Part shown: positions 27,460-36,643 of the stretch, piece by piece
How the letters are laid out: each line of letters begins with the position of its first letter
Numbering within the stretch: the stretch's first letter is position 1
From: CAVXYG01 sp963766005
GTDB taxonomy: Bacteria > Actinomycetota > Actinomycetes > S36-B12 > GCA-2699445
DNA length: 64,000 nt
Direction of reading: 5' to 3'
Assembly (NCBI GenBank): GCA_963766005.1
Contig: CAVXYG010000005.1
Span: 67,896 to 131,895, forward strand
Notes under the pieces: generated by a model
The model's database searches: none
Told to the model about the DNA's origin: nothing
Seen by the model: only the letters and a program-made list of their open reading frames with translations
Program-made: the position numbers and the translations under genes

Positions 27460-27560
27460 CTCACCGAGCGCCGGTGCAGAGCCGGGGCTGGTCCTGCGCC
27501 CCAGCAACTCGGGACCACGGCCCCTAGTCCGGGGGGCCCGCAGCCGGCCACGCTGGTCCC

Positions 27561-28964
27561 ATGACTCTTCGTCCGACGCTGCGCTTCCTGGGCGGTGCAG
27601 GCACGGTGACCGGGAGCAAGTTCCTCCTGGAGCACGCCGGCGCTCGCGTCCTGATCGACGCCGGGCTGTTCCAGGGTGTCCGAGCGCTGCGGCGCCGCAA
27701 CTGGGATGCCCTCGGCGTTCCGGCAAGCACGATCGACGCCGTCGTCGTCTCCCACGCCCACCTCGACCACGTCGGCTACCTGCCGGCACTGGTACGGCAG
27801 GGCTTCACCGGGCCGATCTACGCCACGCGCTCAACCGCGAAACTGGCCGAGATCGTCCTGCAGGACAGCGCCAAGATCCAGGAGTACGACGCCCAGTACG
27901 CCCGCTCCCACGGCTTCTCCAAGCACGCACGCGCGCGGCCGCTGTACGACCAGCAGGATGTGGGCCGCACGCTGCCGCTGTTCACCGCCGTCGACTTCGC
28001 CGCACCGACCGGGATCGCGCCAGAGGTGTCCGTGACGATGCGGCACGCTGGCCATATCCTCGGCTCGGCATCACCGCTGATCGAGATCGGCGGGTACGCC
28101 GTGCAGTTCAGCGGCGACCTCGGCCGACCCGAGCACCCCTTGCTGACCCCGCCCGATCCTCCGGGCCGGGCAGGCACCATCGTGATCGAATCGACCTACG
28201 GCGACCGGGATCACCCTCCGGAGGCGACCGACCAGCTCGGGGCTGCCATCCGCCGCACCGTGGAGCGCGGCGGCAGTGTCGTCATCCCGGCGTTCGCCGT
28301 CGACCGGACCGAGGTCGTGCTGGTCGCGCTCGCCGAGCTCGGCGCGGCGGGCCTGATCCCCGAAGTGCCGATCTACCTCGACAGCCCCATGGCCCTGCGC
28401 GCGCTGCGGGTCTACCGGGACGCGGCGCAGCGGGACAGCACCGACTATCGCGACGGCGCGGCGACCGCGGCGCTGTTCAACCCCGCGCTGCAGTTCGCCG
28501 AGAGCACCGAGGAGTCCATCCGGCTCAACACCCCGACCGAGCCCTGCATCATCATCTCGGCCTCCGGCATGGCCACCGGGGGGCGCGTCCTGCACCACCT
28601 GCGCACCCTGCTGCCGGACCGCGCCAACACCGTGATCCTGGTCGGCTACCAAGCGCTGGCCACGCGTGGCCGGGATCTGCTGGAAGGCGCGCGCCAGGTG
28701 AAGATCCATGGCATGTACGTGCCGGCGCGGGCCGAGATCGTCGACCTCACGGCCTTCTCCGTCCACGCCGACGCCGATGAGCTCCTCGATTGGCTGGCGC
28801 AGTGCCCGCAGGAGCCGGACGTGGTGTACCTGGTGCACGGAGAACCCCGGGCCAGCGATGCCCTGGCCGACCGGATCGCCACCGACCTGGGATGGACCGC
28901 CGTCGTCGCGCGGGACGGGGAGCTCGTCCGGCTCGGCCGCCCCGGTGCGGCAGTTCGCGCCTAG
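27561..28964 (+). CDS. Beta-CASP metallo-beta-lactamase ribonuclease
   Basis: 467-residue Zn-dependent nuclease of the CPSF73-like bacterial group. The metal motif HAHLDH lies at 65-70 within VVSHAHLDHVGYLP, followed by RHAGHILGSA, SGDLGR and ESTYGDRDH. The beta-CASP insert shows VIPAFAVDRTE and LDSPMA, and the final RMMBL domain has GYQALATRGR, FSVHADADEL and VYLVHGEP. Related proteins process or degrade RNA. CACGCT lies 6 nt before the ATG, a near match to the leaderless hexamer. Confidence 0.92.
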   Translation: MTLRPTLRFLGGAGTVTGSKFLLEHAGARVLIDAGLFQGVRALRRRNWDALGVPASTIDAVVVSHAHLDHVGYLPALVRQGFTGPIYATRSTAKLAEIVLQDSAKIQEYDAQYARSHGFSKHARARPLYDQQDVGRTLPLFTAVDFAAPTGIAPEVSVTMRHAGHILGSASPLIEIGGYAVQFSGDLGRPEHPLLTPPDPPGRAGTIVIESTYGDRDHPPEATDQLGAAIRRTVERGGSVVIPAFAVDRTEVVLVALAELGAAGLIPEVPIYLDSPMALRALRVYRDAAQRDSTDYRDGAATAALFNPALQFAESTEESIRLNTPTEPCIIISASGMATGGRVLHHLRTLLPDRANTVILVGYQALATRGRDLLEGARQVKIHGMYVPARAEIVDLTAFSVHADADELLDWLAQCPQEPDVVYLVHGEPRASDALADRIATDLGWTAVVARDGELVRLGRPGAAVRA

Positions 28965-28976
28965 GAGTCGACGGGA

Positions 28977-29273
28977 CTACTGCGGGGACGCCGAGGCCGG
29001 GATTCGGACCGGTTGGGGACGTCGGCGCGGCCTGGCGGCAAGCGAGATGAGCAGAGCGAACAGGCCGAACACGACCAACGTCAGCGGATAGGCCCAATGG
29101 TTGGCCATGAGCTGGTCGTAGCGCGTGGCCCAGATGGTGAGCACCGTGCCGAGCACGAGCAGCGGCGGGACCAACCGCCAGGGGTGCACGGTCCACCGCA
29201 TCCTGGTCGCTGTCGGGAAACCGCGCGACTCGCCCACCCGATCCCGTGAATGCCCACCGCCAGCCTCAGCCAT
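28977..29273 (-). CDS. Small two-helix membrane protein
   Basis: 98 residues with two hydrophobic helices (about 31-49 and 59-81) joined by a short loop (RYDQLMANHWAY) and a basic C-terminus (RPRRRPQP). No family recognised. The ATG at 29273 is supported by TAGCAT 6 nt upstream on the minus strand. The stop is 11 bp from that of the beta-CASP gene. Confidence 0.6.
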   Translation of the reverse strand: MAEAGGGHSRDRVGESRGFPTATRMRWTVHPWRLVPPLLVLGTVLTIWATRYDQLMANHWAYPLTLVVFGLFALLISLAARPRRRPQPVRIPASASPQ

Positions 29274-29279
29274 GTGGCC

Positions 29280-29285
29280 ATGCTA
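29280..29285 (-). promoter_or_regulatory. Leaderless -10 element of the small membrane protein gene
   Basis: On the minus strand TAGCAT, 6 nt, then ATG 29273. It overlaps the presumed promoter of the divergent hydrolase gene. Confidence 0.45.
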
Positions 29286-29303
29286 GGGAGCGTGGGCATC
29301 GGC

Positions 29304-30167
29304 ATGTGGGTGAAGCGGGTTCTCGGTCTGGTCCTGTCGCTGGCGATCTGCGCCGGACTGTGGTGGCTGCGCCCGATGCCCGCGGATCCCGCCGTGCTCG
29401 CATTCCTCGAGCAGGCCTCCGCGCCGGCGACCGAACCCGCGCCGGCGACCGACCCCGAACCCGGCGAGGGCGAAGAGTCGCCGGCGCCCGCTGCCGAGGC
29501 TCCGGTCGACGAGGCCCCGGCGCCGACCGAGGGTGAGGCGGCGGAGGCACCGCCCTTGACCGTCGTGCAGACCCGCACGCTGCTGGAGATGTACCCGACG
29601 GGTACCGAGCCCACGCGCGGCTTGGCGTTCTTCCAGGGCGCCCGGGTGGATCCCCGCGCCTACGCGAAGATCCTTCGGCCGATCGCCGAGGCCGGCTTCC
29701 TCGTCAGCATCGCCAAGTCCCCCTACGATCTGGCGATCATCGACATCGGCGGAGTCCGACCGATCGTGGACCGCCATCCCGAGGTGACCTGGTGGGCCGT
29801 GGGCGGCCATTCCCTGGGCGGCACCGCCGCAGCCACCTTCGCCGCGGGCAGTCCGCGCACCACACCCGCGCTGGTGCTCTGGGCCTCCTACCCCTTCTCC
29901 AGCCTCGCGTCGGTGAACGAGCTCTCCGTGCTGTCGGTCAGCGGCACTGCCGACGGCCTGTCGACGCCGGCCGACATCGAGGCCAGCCGCCCCAACCTGC
30001 CCGCATCGACGACCTTCGTCGCGATCGAGGGCGCCAACCACTCCTTCTTCGGCGACTACGGCGAGCAAGCTGGCGACGGCGTGGCGACGATCCCCCGCGA
30101 GGAGGCGCAGCGCCAGATCGTCGAAGCCACGCTCCAATGGCTGCGCGGTGCCGCCGGCGTGGCTTAG
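29304..30167 (+). CDS. Exported or membrane-anchored alpha/beta hydrolase
   Basis: 287 residues. A signal or anchor helix (MWVKRVLGLVLSLAICAGL) is followed by a Glu/Pro/Ala-rich linker (about 38-85) likely spanning the wall, then a hydrolase domain with nucleophile motif GGHSLGG, a strand-turn SVSGTADGL at the acid position and EGANHSFFGDYGEQ holding the His. The short domain without a lid resembles the alpha/beta hydrolase family 5 (dienelactone hydrolase-like). ATG 29304 is assumed; GTG 29292 or ATG 29280 in frame are also possible. Confidence 0.78.
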   Translation: MWVKRVLGLVLSLAICAGLWWLRPMPADPAVLAFLEQASAPATEPAPATDPEPGEGEESPAPAAEAPVDEAPAPTEGEAAEAPPLTVVQTRTLLEMYPTGTEPTRGLAFFQGARVDPRAYAKILRPIAEAGFLVSIAKSPYDLAIIDIGGVRPIVDRHPEVTWWAVGGHSLGGTAAATFAAGSPRTTPALVLWASYPFSSLASVNELSVLSVSGTADGLSTPADIEASRPNLPASTTFVAIEGANHSFFGDYGEQAGDGVATIPREEAQRQIVEATLQWLRGAAGVA

Positions 30168-30225
30168 GTTTGGCCTATCGCAGCCTCATCGCGAGCAGCC
30201 AGTACCCGACGGTCGAGGGGGGCGC

Positions 30226-31476
30226 ATGAGCGGCAGGCAGGACTCCGCGGCAGCCGCAGCGGGCAGCGCTGCCGAGCAGTCGCTGCCCCCCGGCGCCCGC
30301 GCCGTTCTGCGGTGGCTGCCCAGTGCGCAGCCGTCCGGGGCGTTCGCCGGACAGCACGACCGGGTCCACGTCCCCGACGGGGATCGCCATGCTCGGGTCA
30401 GCCTGTGGTGGAGCGACGACGTGGTGCATCCCGGCGATCGCGTTGGGCCGCCCCGCGGCGGCATGTCCCCCGGTACCCAGGCCTCCTACAGCGTGGCGCT
30501 GCCCTCGGGCGGGTACCTGTGGATCGAGGGCGGGGTGCTGACGGGCTGGCGTGGGCGCAGCATGCCGGAACGGGTCCTGGTGCGGGCAGACGGGCAGGAA
30601 TTCGATCCCGGCCGCTATTCCGCGATTCAGCCCTACTTCCGCCGTCACTACGCCCGCATGTCCCGTTCCGCCGCCCGGGCGGCACTGCAGCGCGTCGGCG
30701 CTACCCCGGTCGGCGAGTCGGATATCGACGCCGTGGTGCGCACTATCGCCGAGGCCGACGAGCCCGTGGTGTGCGGCTGCACCGGCCGCACACCCACCGG
30801 CACACCGGCACCCTTGGGCCTGGTCATCCCGGAATCCCTGCTCCTGGACGAGGGCACGCTCCGAGTGCTGCTGGGCGAGGCTGACGCGGTGGCGGCCGCA
30901 GCGACGATCTGGCGGCTCTCCGCCCTGATCTGGGATCCGGTGCGGGTTGGTCGGGCGTTGGCCGCCGAGTCGGTGGCTCGCCACGCAGGGGAGTCGGCGC
31001 GGGGCTGGCCGGAGGCGCCGATCACGGAGCAGACGGTGGCGCACATCGCCGCGCAGGCGATCCGCTACCACGGCCCGGCGGTCGTGGCAGCCATGCCGGC
31101 CTGGCTGCTGGGCTGGGTGATGGTCGCCGCCCCGGTCCTGGCCACCGCCGATGCCCACGCCAGATCGCCGTCGGCCGCGCTCGAAGTAGCGGACCGGGTC
31201 CGGGTGGCACGCGTGGAGACGCAATGGCACGCGATGGCGGCCGCGCGCCTGCTGCTGCACCGCACCAGCAGCGAGATCCAGTCCTTGGACGACCCGTCAG
31301 CGGCCATCTGGCGCGGAGCAGCGGGCGGGGCCATCGACCTGCGCGGCAGCAGCGCCGCCGATCGACCCGACGCCACGACCGAGGGGGTGCGCGGCATCCC
31401 GCTGCGCGAGGCGGTCCGTCGGGCCTACCACTGCGACGTACGCACCTGGTTCGGCGTCGTCGCCGAGCACCAGTAG
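30226..31476 (+). CDS. Unknown 416-residue protein
   Basis: No family recognised. The N-terminal part (about 20-120) is beta-rich (RVSLWWSDDVVHPGD, YSVALPSGGYLWIEGGVLTGWRG), and the rest is mainly helical with alternating Ala/Arg-rich helices (about 155-360). Two Cys sit in VVCGCTGRTPTG. No signal peptide or clear membrane helix apart from the moderately hydrophobic AAMPAWLLGWVMVAAPVL (about 285-305). The start is supported by GAGGGGGG upstream. It sits between a secreted hydrolase and a flavoprotein, all on the plus strand. Confidence 0.7.
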   Translation: MSGRQDSAAAAAGSAAEQSLPPGARAVLRWLPSAQPSGAFAGQHDRVHVPDGDRHARVSLWWSDDVVHPGDRVGPPRGGMSPGTQASYSVALPSGGYLWIEGGVLTGWRGRSMPERVLVRADGQEFDPGRYSAIQPYFRRHYARMSRSAARAALQRVGATPVGESDIDAVVRTIAEADEPVVCGCTGRTPTGTPAPLGLVIPESLLLDEGTLRVLLGEADAVAAAATIWRLSALIWDPVRVGRALAAESVARHAGESARGWPEAPITEQTVAHIAAQAIRYHGPAVVAAMPAWLLGWVMVAAPVLATADAHARSPSAALEVADRVRVARVETQWHAMAAARLLLHRTSSEIQSLDDPSAAIWRGAAGGAIDLRGSSAADRPDATTEGVRGIPLREAVRRAYHCDVRTWFGVVAEHQ

Positions 31477-31583
31477 GCCAAGCGATCCCTCGGCTTCGCC
31501 GTGCCGCTGGGCGCGCTCGGGGATCGCGATTGGCCGCCCGCTGACCTGATGGCGACAATAGAGGCAGTCCCTCAGGAGGTGCC

Positions 31584-32828
31584 ATGGCCGCTTCGCAGGC
31601 CGCGACCGACGTCCTCGTCGTCGGCGGCGGCCCGGGCGGTGCTGCCGCAGCGACGTGGAGTGCGGGCGCCGGGCTGGACACGCTCGTCGTGGACTCGGCC
31701 GTCTTCCCGCGGGACAAGCCCTGCGGCGACGGCCTGACCCCCCGCGCGATCGCCGAACTGCGCCGCCTGGGCCTGGCGGACTTCCTGGTCGGTCGGGGGA
31801 CGAACTGGGGCCTGCGGGCCCACGGCTTCGGCAGCACGCTGCACCTGCCGTGGCCCGGCGGCGCCCTGCCGAGCACCGGCAGCGCCGCACCGCGCACCGC
31901 ACTCGACGCGGCGATCCTCGCCGGAGCGCGCCGCGCCGGAGCCGAAGTGCTGGACGGAGCCAAGGCGGTGGGCGTGGAGCGGGGCCCCGGCGATCGCGTT
32001 GCCGCCGTCACGGTGAGCGTGGGCGGCACCACCCGCCGCATCGCTTGCCAGCGGCTGATCGTCGCCGACGGGGCACGCTCCCACCTGGGTCGCGTGCTGG
32101 GCCGGACCTGGCACCGGGACACCGTGTTCGGTGTCGCCGTCCGCGGCTACCTGCGCAGCGGTCGCGGACGGGATCCGTGGATCTCCTCGCACCTGGAGCT
32201 GCGCGACGGCAACGACGACATCCTCAGCGGGTACGGCTGGATCTTCCCCCTGGGCGGCGATGAGGTGAACATCGGCGTCGGGACGCTGGCCACGCAGCGC
32301 CGGCCCGCATCGGTCAACCTCCGCACGCTGCTGCAGCACTACGTGGCCCAGCGGCGCGGCGACTTCGACCTGATCGGCGACGTGGCCGGCGTGTGGTCGG
32401 CCCTGCTGCCGATGGGCGGCGCCGTCTCCGGCGTCGCGGGGCCCAACTGGATGCTTGTCGGCGATGCCGCCGGTTGCGTGAATCCGCTCAACGGCGAGGG
32501 CATCGACTACGCACTGGAGACCGGGCGGTTCGCCGCTGACCTCCTGGCCGCTGGCGAGCACTCCTATACCGCGGTCTGGCCCACGCTGCTGTCGCACCAC
32601 TACGGCGACGCCTTCTCCATCGCCCGGCGCCTGGCTGCCCTGCTCACGGTGCCCGGGCTGCTGCCCGCGCTGGGTCCGTGGGGCATGCGCTCGCGGACGC
32701 TGATGACGGTCGCCCTGCGCCTCATGGGCAACCTCGTGACTCCCGAGGACACCGACGCGGTGGCCGCCCTGTGGCGAGCCGGCGGCCGCTGGTCGCAGCG
32801 GGCCGAGCATCGGCCGCCCTTCCACTGA
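31584..32828 (+). CDS. Geranylgeranyl-reductase-family FAD oxidoreductase
   Basis: 414-residue flavoprotein. The FAD-binding motif VVGGGPGGAAAA is at about 12-23, the PCGDGLTPRAIAEL block at 46-59 is the family signature, and GDAAGCVNPLNGEGIDYALETGR is the second FAD motif. In actinomycetes such enzymes saturate isoprenoid double bonds, for instance in menaquinone (MenJ type) or polyprenyl chains. The substrate cannot be fixed from sequence. The start follows CAGGAGGTG. An acetyl-CoA hydrolase-like gene follows 33 bp downstream. Confidence 0.88.
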   Translation: MAASQAATDVLVVGGGPGGAAAATWSAGAGLDTLVVDSAVFPRDKPCGDGLTPRAIAELRRLGLADFLVGRGTNWGLRAHGFGSTLHLPWPGGALPSTGSAAPRTALDAAILAGARRAGAEVLDGAKAVGVERGPGDRVAAVTVSVGGTTRRIACQRLIVADGARSHLGRVLGRTWHRDTVFGVAVRGYLRSGRGRDPWISSHLELRDGNDDILSGYGWIFPLGGDEVNIGVGTLATQRRPASVNLRTLLQHYVAQRRGDFDLIGDVAGVWSALLPMGGAVSGVAGPNWMLVGDAAGCVNPLNGEGIDYALETGRFAADLLAAGEHSYTAVWPTLLSHHYGDAFSIARRLAALLTVPGLLPALGPWGMRSRTLMTVALRLMGNLVTPEDTDAVAALWRAGGRWSQRAEHRPPFH

Positions 32829-32861
32829 CCCTCGATCCCCCGCCCGAAGGAGACTAGCGAC

Positions 32862-34088
32862 GTGAAGGTCCTCCAGCCCGAGCAACTGGCCGCCCGCCTC
32901 CAGCACCTGCCCGACGATCCCCGCATCATCGCCTCGGGCAACTTCGCAACACCGAAGGCGCTGCTGGCCATCATCGACGCGGAGCTGCCGACCTATCGGC
33001 TGCACATCCTCAATGCGCAGCCCGGTCTGCCGGACCGCGAGGGCGTGCGGTACGAGACCGCGTTCGTCGGCCCGGGCATGCGCCGCTCGCAGCGGCTGGA
33101 CTACCTGCCGTGCCGGCTCAGCCTCGTCCCGGTCCTGTTCCATCGGTACACCCCGCCGGACCTGGTGCTGCTGCACACCTCTCTGCCGCGCAACGGCACC
33201 GTCAGCCTCGGCCTGGAGGTCAACGTCATGCCGGCAGCCGTGGAGGCGGCGCGGGACCGCGGGGCGCTGGTGGTGGCGCAGGCGAACCCGCGGATGCCGT
33301 ACACCTACGGCGACGCGTTGCTCGACGTGGACGACATCGATCTGCTCGTCGAGGTGGACGAGCAGATCGCCACGCACGAACCGCAGGAGCCCGACAGCGT
33401 GAGCCGGCAGATCGGCGACCGCATCGCCGCCCGGGTCGCCGACGGCTCGACCATGCAGCTCGGTATCGGGGCGATCCCGGATGCAGTGCTGGCCTCGCTG
33501 ATCGAGCACCGCGGGTTGCGGATCTGGACCGAGATGTTCAGCGACGGCGTGCTCGACCTGCACCGCGCCGGCTGCTTCGACGACGGCATTCCGCTGACGA
33601 CATCCTTCATCTTCGGCAGCCAGCGCCTGTACGACTGGATCGACCAGAACCGCCGCGTCCGGATGGTGCGCACCGAGCGCGCCAACGATCCCGCCCAGAT
33701 CGCCCGGCAGCGCGCGATGACGAGCGTCAACGCCGCGCTGCAGGTGGACCTGTTCGCGCAGGCGAACGCTTCGCGGATCAACGGCCGGATCTTCTCCGGC
33801 TTCGGCGGCTCCACCGACTTCATCGTCGGCGCGCTGCACTCCCGCGGCGGGCAGGCCTACATCGCGCTGTCCTCCTGGCACCCCAAGGCGAAGGTGTCCA
33901 CGGTGGTGCCGCGGATCAACGAGCCGGTCACGTCGTTCCAGCACTCCGCCATCGTCAGCGAGCACGGCTTGGCCCGCGTGTTCGGCAACAACGAGCGCGA
34001 GCAGGCCGACGACATCATCCACCACGTCGCCCACCCCGCAGCCCGGGAGGAACTGCGCGAAGCCGCGCACAAGTACGGGCTGCGCTGA
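32862..34088 (+). CDS. Acetyl-CoA hydrolase/transferase family protein
   Basis: 408 residues, class I CoA-transferase fold. GIGAIPDAVLA and the catalytic Glu224 in IWTEMFSDGV, the SGFGGSTDFIVGA block and HSAIVSEHGLA are characteristic of the succinyl-CoA:acetate and 4-hydroxybutyrate CoA-transferase / acetyl-CoA hydrolase group. It would exchange CoA between short-chain acids, connecting acetate or other acids to acyl-CoA metabolism. The GTG at 32862 follows GAAGGAGA. Its TGA overlaps the ATG of the next gene (TGATG). Confidence 0.9.
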   Translation: MKVLQPEQLAARLQHLPDDPRIIASGNFATPKALLAIIDAELPTYRLHILNAQPGLPDREGVRYETAFVGPGMRRSQRLDYLPCRLSLVPVLFHRYTPPDLVLLHTSLPRNGTVSLGLEVNVMPAAVEAARDRGALVVAQANPRMPYTYGDALLDVDDIDLLVEVDEQIATHEPQEPDSVSRQIGDRIAARVADGSTMQLGIGAIPDAVLASLIEHRGLRIWTEMFSDGVLDLHRAGCFDDGIPLTTSFIFGSQRLYDWIDQNRRVRMVRTERANDPAQIARQRAMTSVNAALQVDLFAQANASRINGRIFSGFGGSTDFIVGALHSRGGQAYIALSSWHPKAKVSTVVPRINEPVTSFQHSAIVSEHGLARVFGNNEREQADDIIHHVAHPAAREELREAAHKYGLR

Positions 34089-34969
34089 TGCCGGAACTGC
34101 CCGAGGTCGCCGCGCTGGCCCACCACCTCAGCGAGTTGACGACCGGCAGCAGCATCGCGGCTGCGGATCTGGCGGCGATCAGCGTGCTGAAGACCTTCGA
34201 TCCGCCGTTGGCGGCCTGCGTCGGCACCACAGTGCTCGGGGTGCGGCAGCGGGGCAAGTTCCTGTGCTGGCAGTGCTCCGAGGGGCTCTGGCTCGTCATG
34301 CATCTGGCCCGGGCTGGATGGCTGCGCTGGCACGAGGAGGTCCCGGCGAAACCGGTCGCGCCAGGTCGAGGTCCGCTGATGCTGCGCCTGACCTTCGCCG
34401 GGGACGGCGGTGAGATCCTCGGGCGCTGCGACATGTCCGAGGCCGGCACGCGCAAGAGCAGCGCGCTGTACGTGGTCGGCGATCCCGAAGACGTCCCGGG
34501 CATCGCTCGACTGGGCCCGGATCCGATGTCGCAGGCGTTCACCGTGGAAACCCTGTCGGAGATCCTGGCGGCGGCCGGCCGGTCGCAGCTGAAGGGCGTG
34601 CTGCGCGATCAGCGGAAGATCGCCGGCATCGGCAACGCCTACTCCGACGAAGTGCTGCACGCCGCGCGCATGTCCCCGTTCCGGCCGGCGAACGCCGTGA
34701 GCCCCGCCGAGGTAGCGCAGTTGCACGCCCGCATCCGATCACTGCTCGGCGAGGCGACGGCGCGGGCGCTGGACACACCGATGTCGGGGCTCAAGGACGA
34801 CAAGCGCGGCCACCTGCAGGTCCACGGCCGCACCGGCCAACCGTGCCCGGTCTGCGGGGACACCGTGCGCGAGGTGTCGTACGCGGACTCGGCGCTGCAG
34901 TACTGCCCGACGTGCCAGACCGGCGGGAAGCCGCTGGCCGATCGACGCATGTCGCGGCTGCTGAGGTAG
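34088..34969 (+). CDS. Fpg/Nei-family DNA glycosylase
   Basis: 293 residues, base-excision repair glycosylase/AP lyase. The N-terminus MPELPEV provides the catalytic Pro2 and Glu3; Lys57 (RQRGKF) is conserved; the helix-two-turn-helix is GIGNAYSDEVLHAAR (about 180-194); a zinc finger uses Cys253, Cys256, Cys273 and Cys276. Members either remove oxidised purines (Fpg) or pyrimidines (Nei); the sequence alone does not decide. Translationally coupled to the CoA-transferase gene by TGATG overlap, an odd functional pairing. Confidence 0.92.
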   Translation: MPELPEVAALAHHLSELTTGSSIAAADLAAISVLKTFDPPLAACVGTTVLGVRQRGKFLCWQCSEGLWLVMHLARAGWLRWHEEVPAKPVAPGRGPLMLRLTFAGDGGEILGRCDMSEAGTRKSSALYVVGDPEDVPGIARLGPDPMSQAFTVETLSEILAAAGRSQLKGVLRDQRKIAGIGNAYSDEVLHAARMSPFRPANAVSPAEVAQLHARIRSLLGEATARALDTPMSGLKDDKRGHLQVHGRTGQPCPVCGDTVREVSYADSALQYCPTCQTGGKPLADRRMSRLLR

Positions 34970-34994
34970 GCACGCGGTCAGGCGTCGCGGGTCC

Positions 34995-35000
34995 TACGAT
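34995..35000 (+). promoter_or_regulatory. Leaderless -10 element of the phosphatase-like gene
   Basis: TACGAT, 6 nt, then ATG 35007. Confidence 0.5.
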
Positions 35001-35006
35001 GCACCC

Positions 35007-35663
35007 ATGGGGGAAGTCCATGTCTTGACGGTCTGCACCGCCAACATCTGCCGGTCGCCAGCCGCCGCCGTGCTGCTGCGCCGCGGACTGGCCACGACGA
35101 TGCCCGGCGCCGTCGTTACCTCCGCCGGCGTGGCAGCGCTGGAAGGCATGCCCGCCTGCGACGTCTCCGCGGCCCTGGTCGGCGCCGACGCCGGTCCATC
35201 GGGCGAACTGGCCCGGCACGCGGCGCACAAGGTGACCCGCGCCGACCTGGAGTCGGCCGATCTCATCCTCGCGCTGGACCGTTCCCACCGGTCGGTGCTG
35301 GCACAACTGCTCCCGACGAGCCGTTCGCGCACCTTCACGCTGCGCCAGGCCGGAGCAGCAGCGACGGCCATGATCGCAGCGATGCGCGACGGGGAGCTGC
35401 CCGATGGTGCTCCGCCGCTGCCCGAGGCTCCCGACGAGCGCTTCCGCTGGTGGGTCGGTGAGCTCGACGCGCTGCGGTCGTACGCGGACCCCGGGGACAC
35501 CGCGGGCAAGCGGCCGATCACCGTCCACGCGCTCGACGTGCCGGACCCGCATGTCCTGGGCTCCCAGCACCACCCGATGGCCATCGAACTCATCGAGACC
35601 GCCGTGTCACCATTGCTCGAGTCGCTGCGCATCGTGACGGAATTCGTCCCGCAGCCTCGCTGA
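35007..35663 (+). CDS. Low-molecular-weight protein-tyrosine-phosphatase-like protein
   Basis: 218 residues. The P-loop CTANICRSP (Cys10 to Arg16, CX5R) near the N-terminus and DVPDPH near residue 185, holding the general-acid Asp, fit the low-molecular-weight phosphotyrosine phosphatase family. It is about 60 residues longer than the usual enzyme because of an insert around 115-165. In actinomycetes these enzymes can act on envelope polysaccharide kinases or secreted targets; nothing nearby identifies the substrate. cysD starts 32 bp downstream. Confidence 0.85.
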   Translation: MGEVHVLTVCTANICRSPAAAVLLRRGLATTMPGAVVTSAGVAALEGMPACDVSAALVGADAGPSGELARHAAHKVTRADLESADLILALDRSHRSVLAQLLPTSRSRTFTLRQAGAAATAMIAAMRDGELPDGAPPLPEAPDERFRWWVGELDALRSYADPGDTAGKRPITVHALDVPDPHVLGSQHHPMAIELIETAVSPLLESLRIVTEFVPQPR

Positions 35664-35695
35664 CCTACACTGGCAGCACACATGGTGGAGGCTTC

Positions 35696-36643
35696 ATGGG
35701 GAGTGCTGTGGCTACTGAGGGTGACGACCTTGCGGAGGCAATTACCAGCGACGAGGTCCTCGACGTCCTGGAGGCCGAAGCCATCCACGTCTTTCGGGAG
35801 ACCGCAGCGGCGTTCCGCAAGCCGGTGCTGCTGTACTCCATCGGCAAGGATTCCTCGGTGCTGCTGCATCTGGCGCTGAAGGCCTTCCGCCCGGCGCCGA
35901 TCCCGTTCCCCGTGCTCCATATCGACACCACGTGGAAGTTCCACGAGATGATCGAGTTCCGCGACCGGCGTGCTGCCGAGCTGGACCTGGAGCTGCTGGT
36001 GGCGACGAACCACGCTGCCGTGGCGGAGGGCGTCACCCCGTTCACGCACGGCACGCACGAGTACACGCGTCTGATGAAGACCGTCGCGCTGCGGGAGGCC
36101 ATCGACGAGCACGGCTTCGACGTGGCGATCGGCGGGGCGCGGCGCGACGAGGAGCGCAGCCGGGCCAAGGAGCGCATCTACTCGCTGCGCGAGCCGGGAC
36201 ACCGCTGGGACGCTCGTAAGCAGCGGCCGGAGTTCTGGCGCACCGCCAACACCGTGTTGTCCGAGGGCCAGACCATGCGGACCTTCCCGCTGAGCAACTG
36301 GACCGAGATGGATGTCTGGCACTACATCCGCCGCGAGAGCATCGAGATCCCGTCGCTGTACTTCGCCGCCCCGCGTCCCGTGGTGCGGCGCGACGGCACT
36401 CTGCTCATGGTGGACGACGACCGGTTCCCGCTGCGCCCCGGGGAGGAGCCGACCATGGCCAGCGTCCGGTTCCGCACGCTGGGCTGCTACCCGCTCACCG
36501 GCGCTGTGGAGTCCACGGCAGCCACCCTCGACGACCTGATCGAGGAGATGGGCCAGGCACAGATGTCGGAGCGATCGGGCCGCCTCATCGATGGTGAGGG
36601 CGGGGGCTCCATGGAGGCCAAGAAGGCGGAGGGCTACTTCTGA
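35696..36643 (+). CDS. cysD: Sulfate adenylyltransferase subunit 2
   Basis: 315 residues. It catalyses, with CysN, ATP + sulfate to adenosine 5'-phosphosulfate. The PP-loop SIGKDSSVLLHL (about 48-59) binds ATP, and IDTTWKFHEMIEFRD, GGARRDEERSRAKER and SLREPGHRWDARKQRPE are diagnostic of CysD. TGGAGG lies upstream of the ATG. The TGA overlaps the cysNC ATG (TGATG), so the two subunits are made together. Confidence 0.97.
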   Translation: MGSAVATEGDDLAEAITSDEVLDVLEAEAIHVFRETAAAFRKPVLLYSIGKDSSVLLHLALKAFRPAPIPFPVLHIDTTWKFHEMIEFRDRRAAELDLELLVATNHAAVAEGVTPFTHGTHEYTRLMKTVALREAIDEHGFDVAIGGARRDEERSRAKERIYSLREPGHRWDARKQRPEFWRTANTVLSEGQTMRTFPLSNWTEMDVWHYIRRESIEIPSLYFAAPRPVVRRDGTLLMVDDDRFPLRPGEEPTMASVRFRTLGCYPLTGAVESTAATLDDLIEEMGQAQMSERSGRLIDGEGGGSMEAKKAEGYF

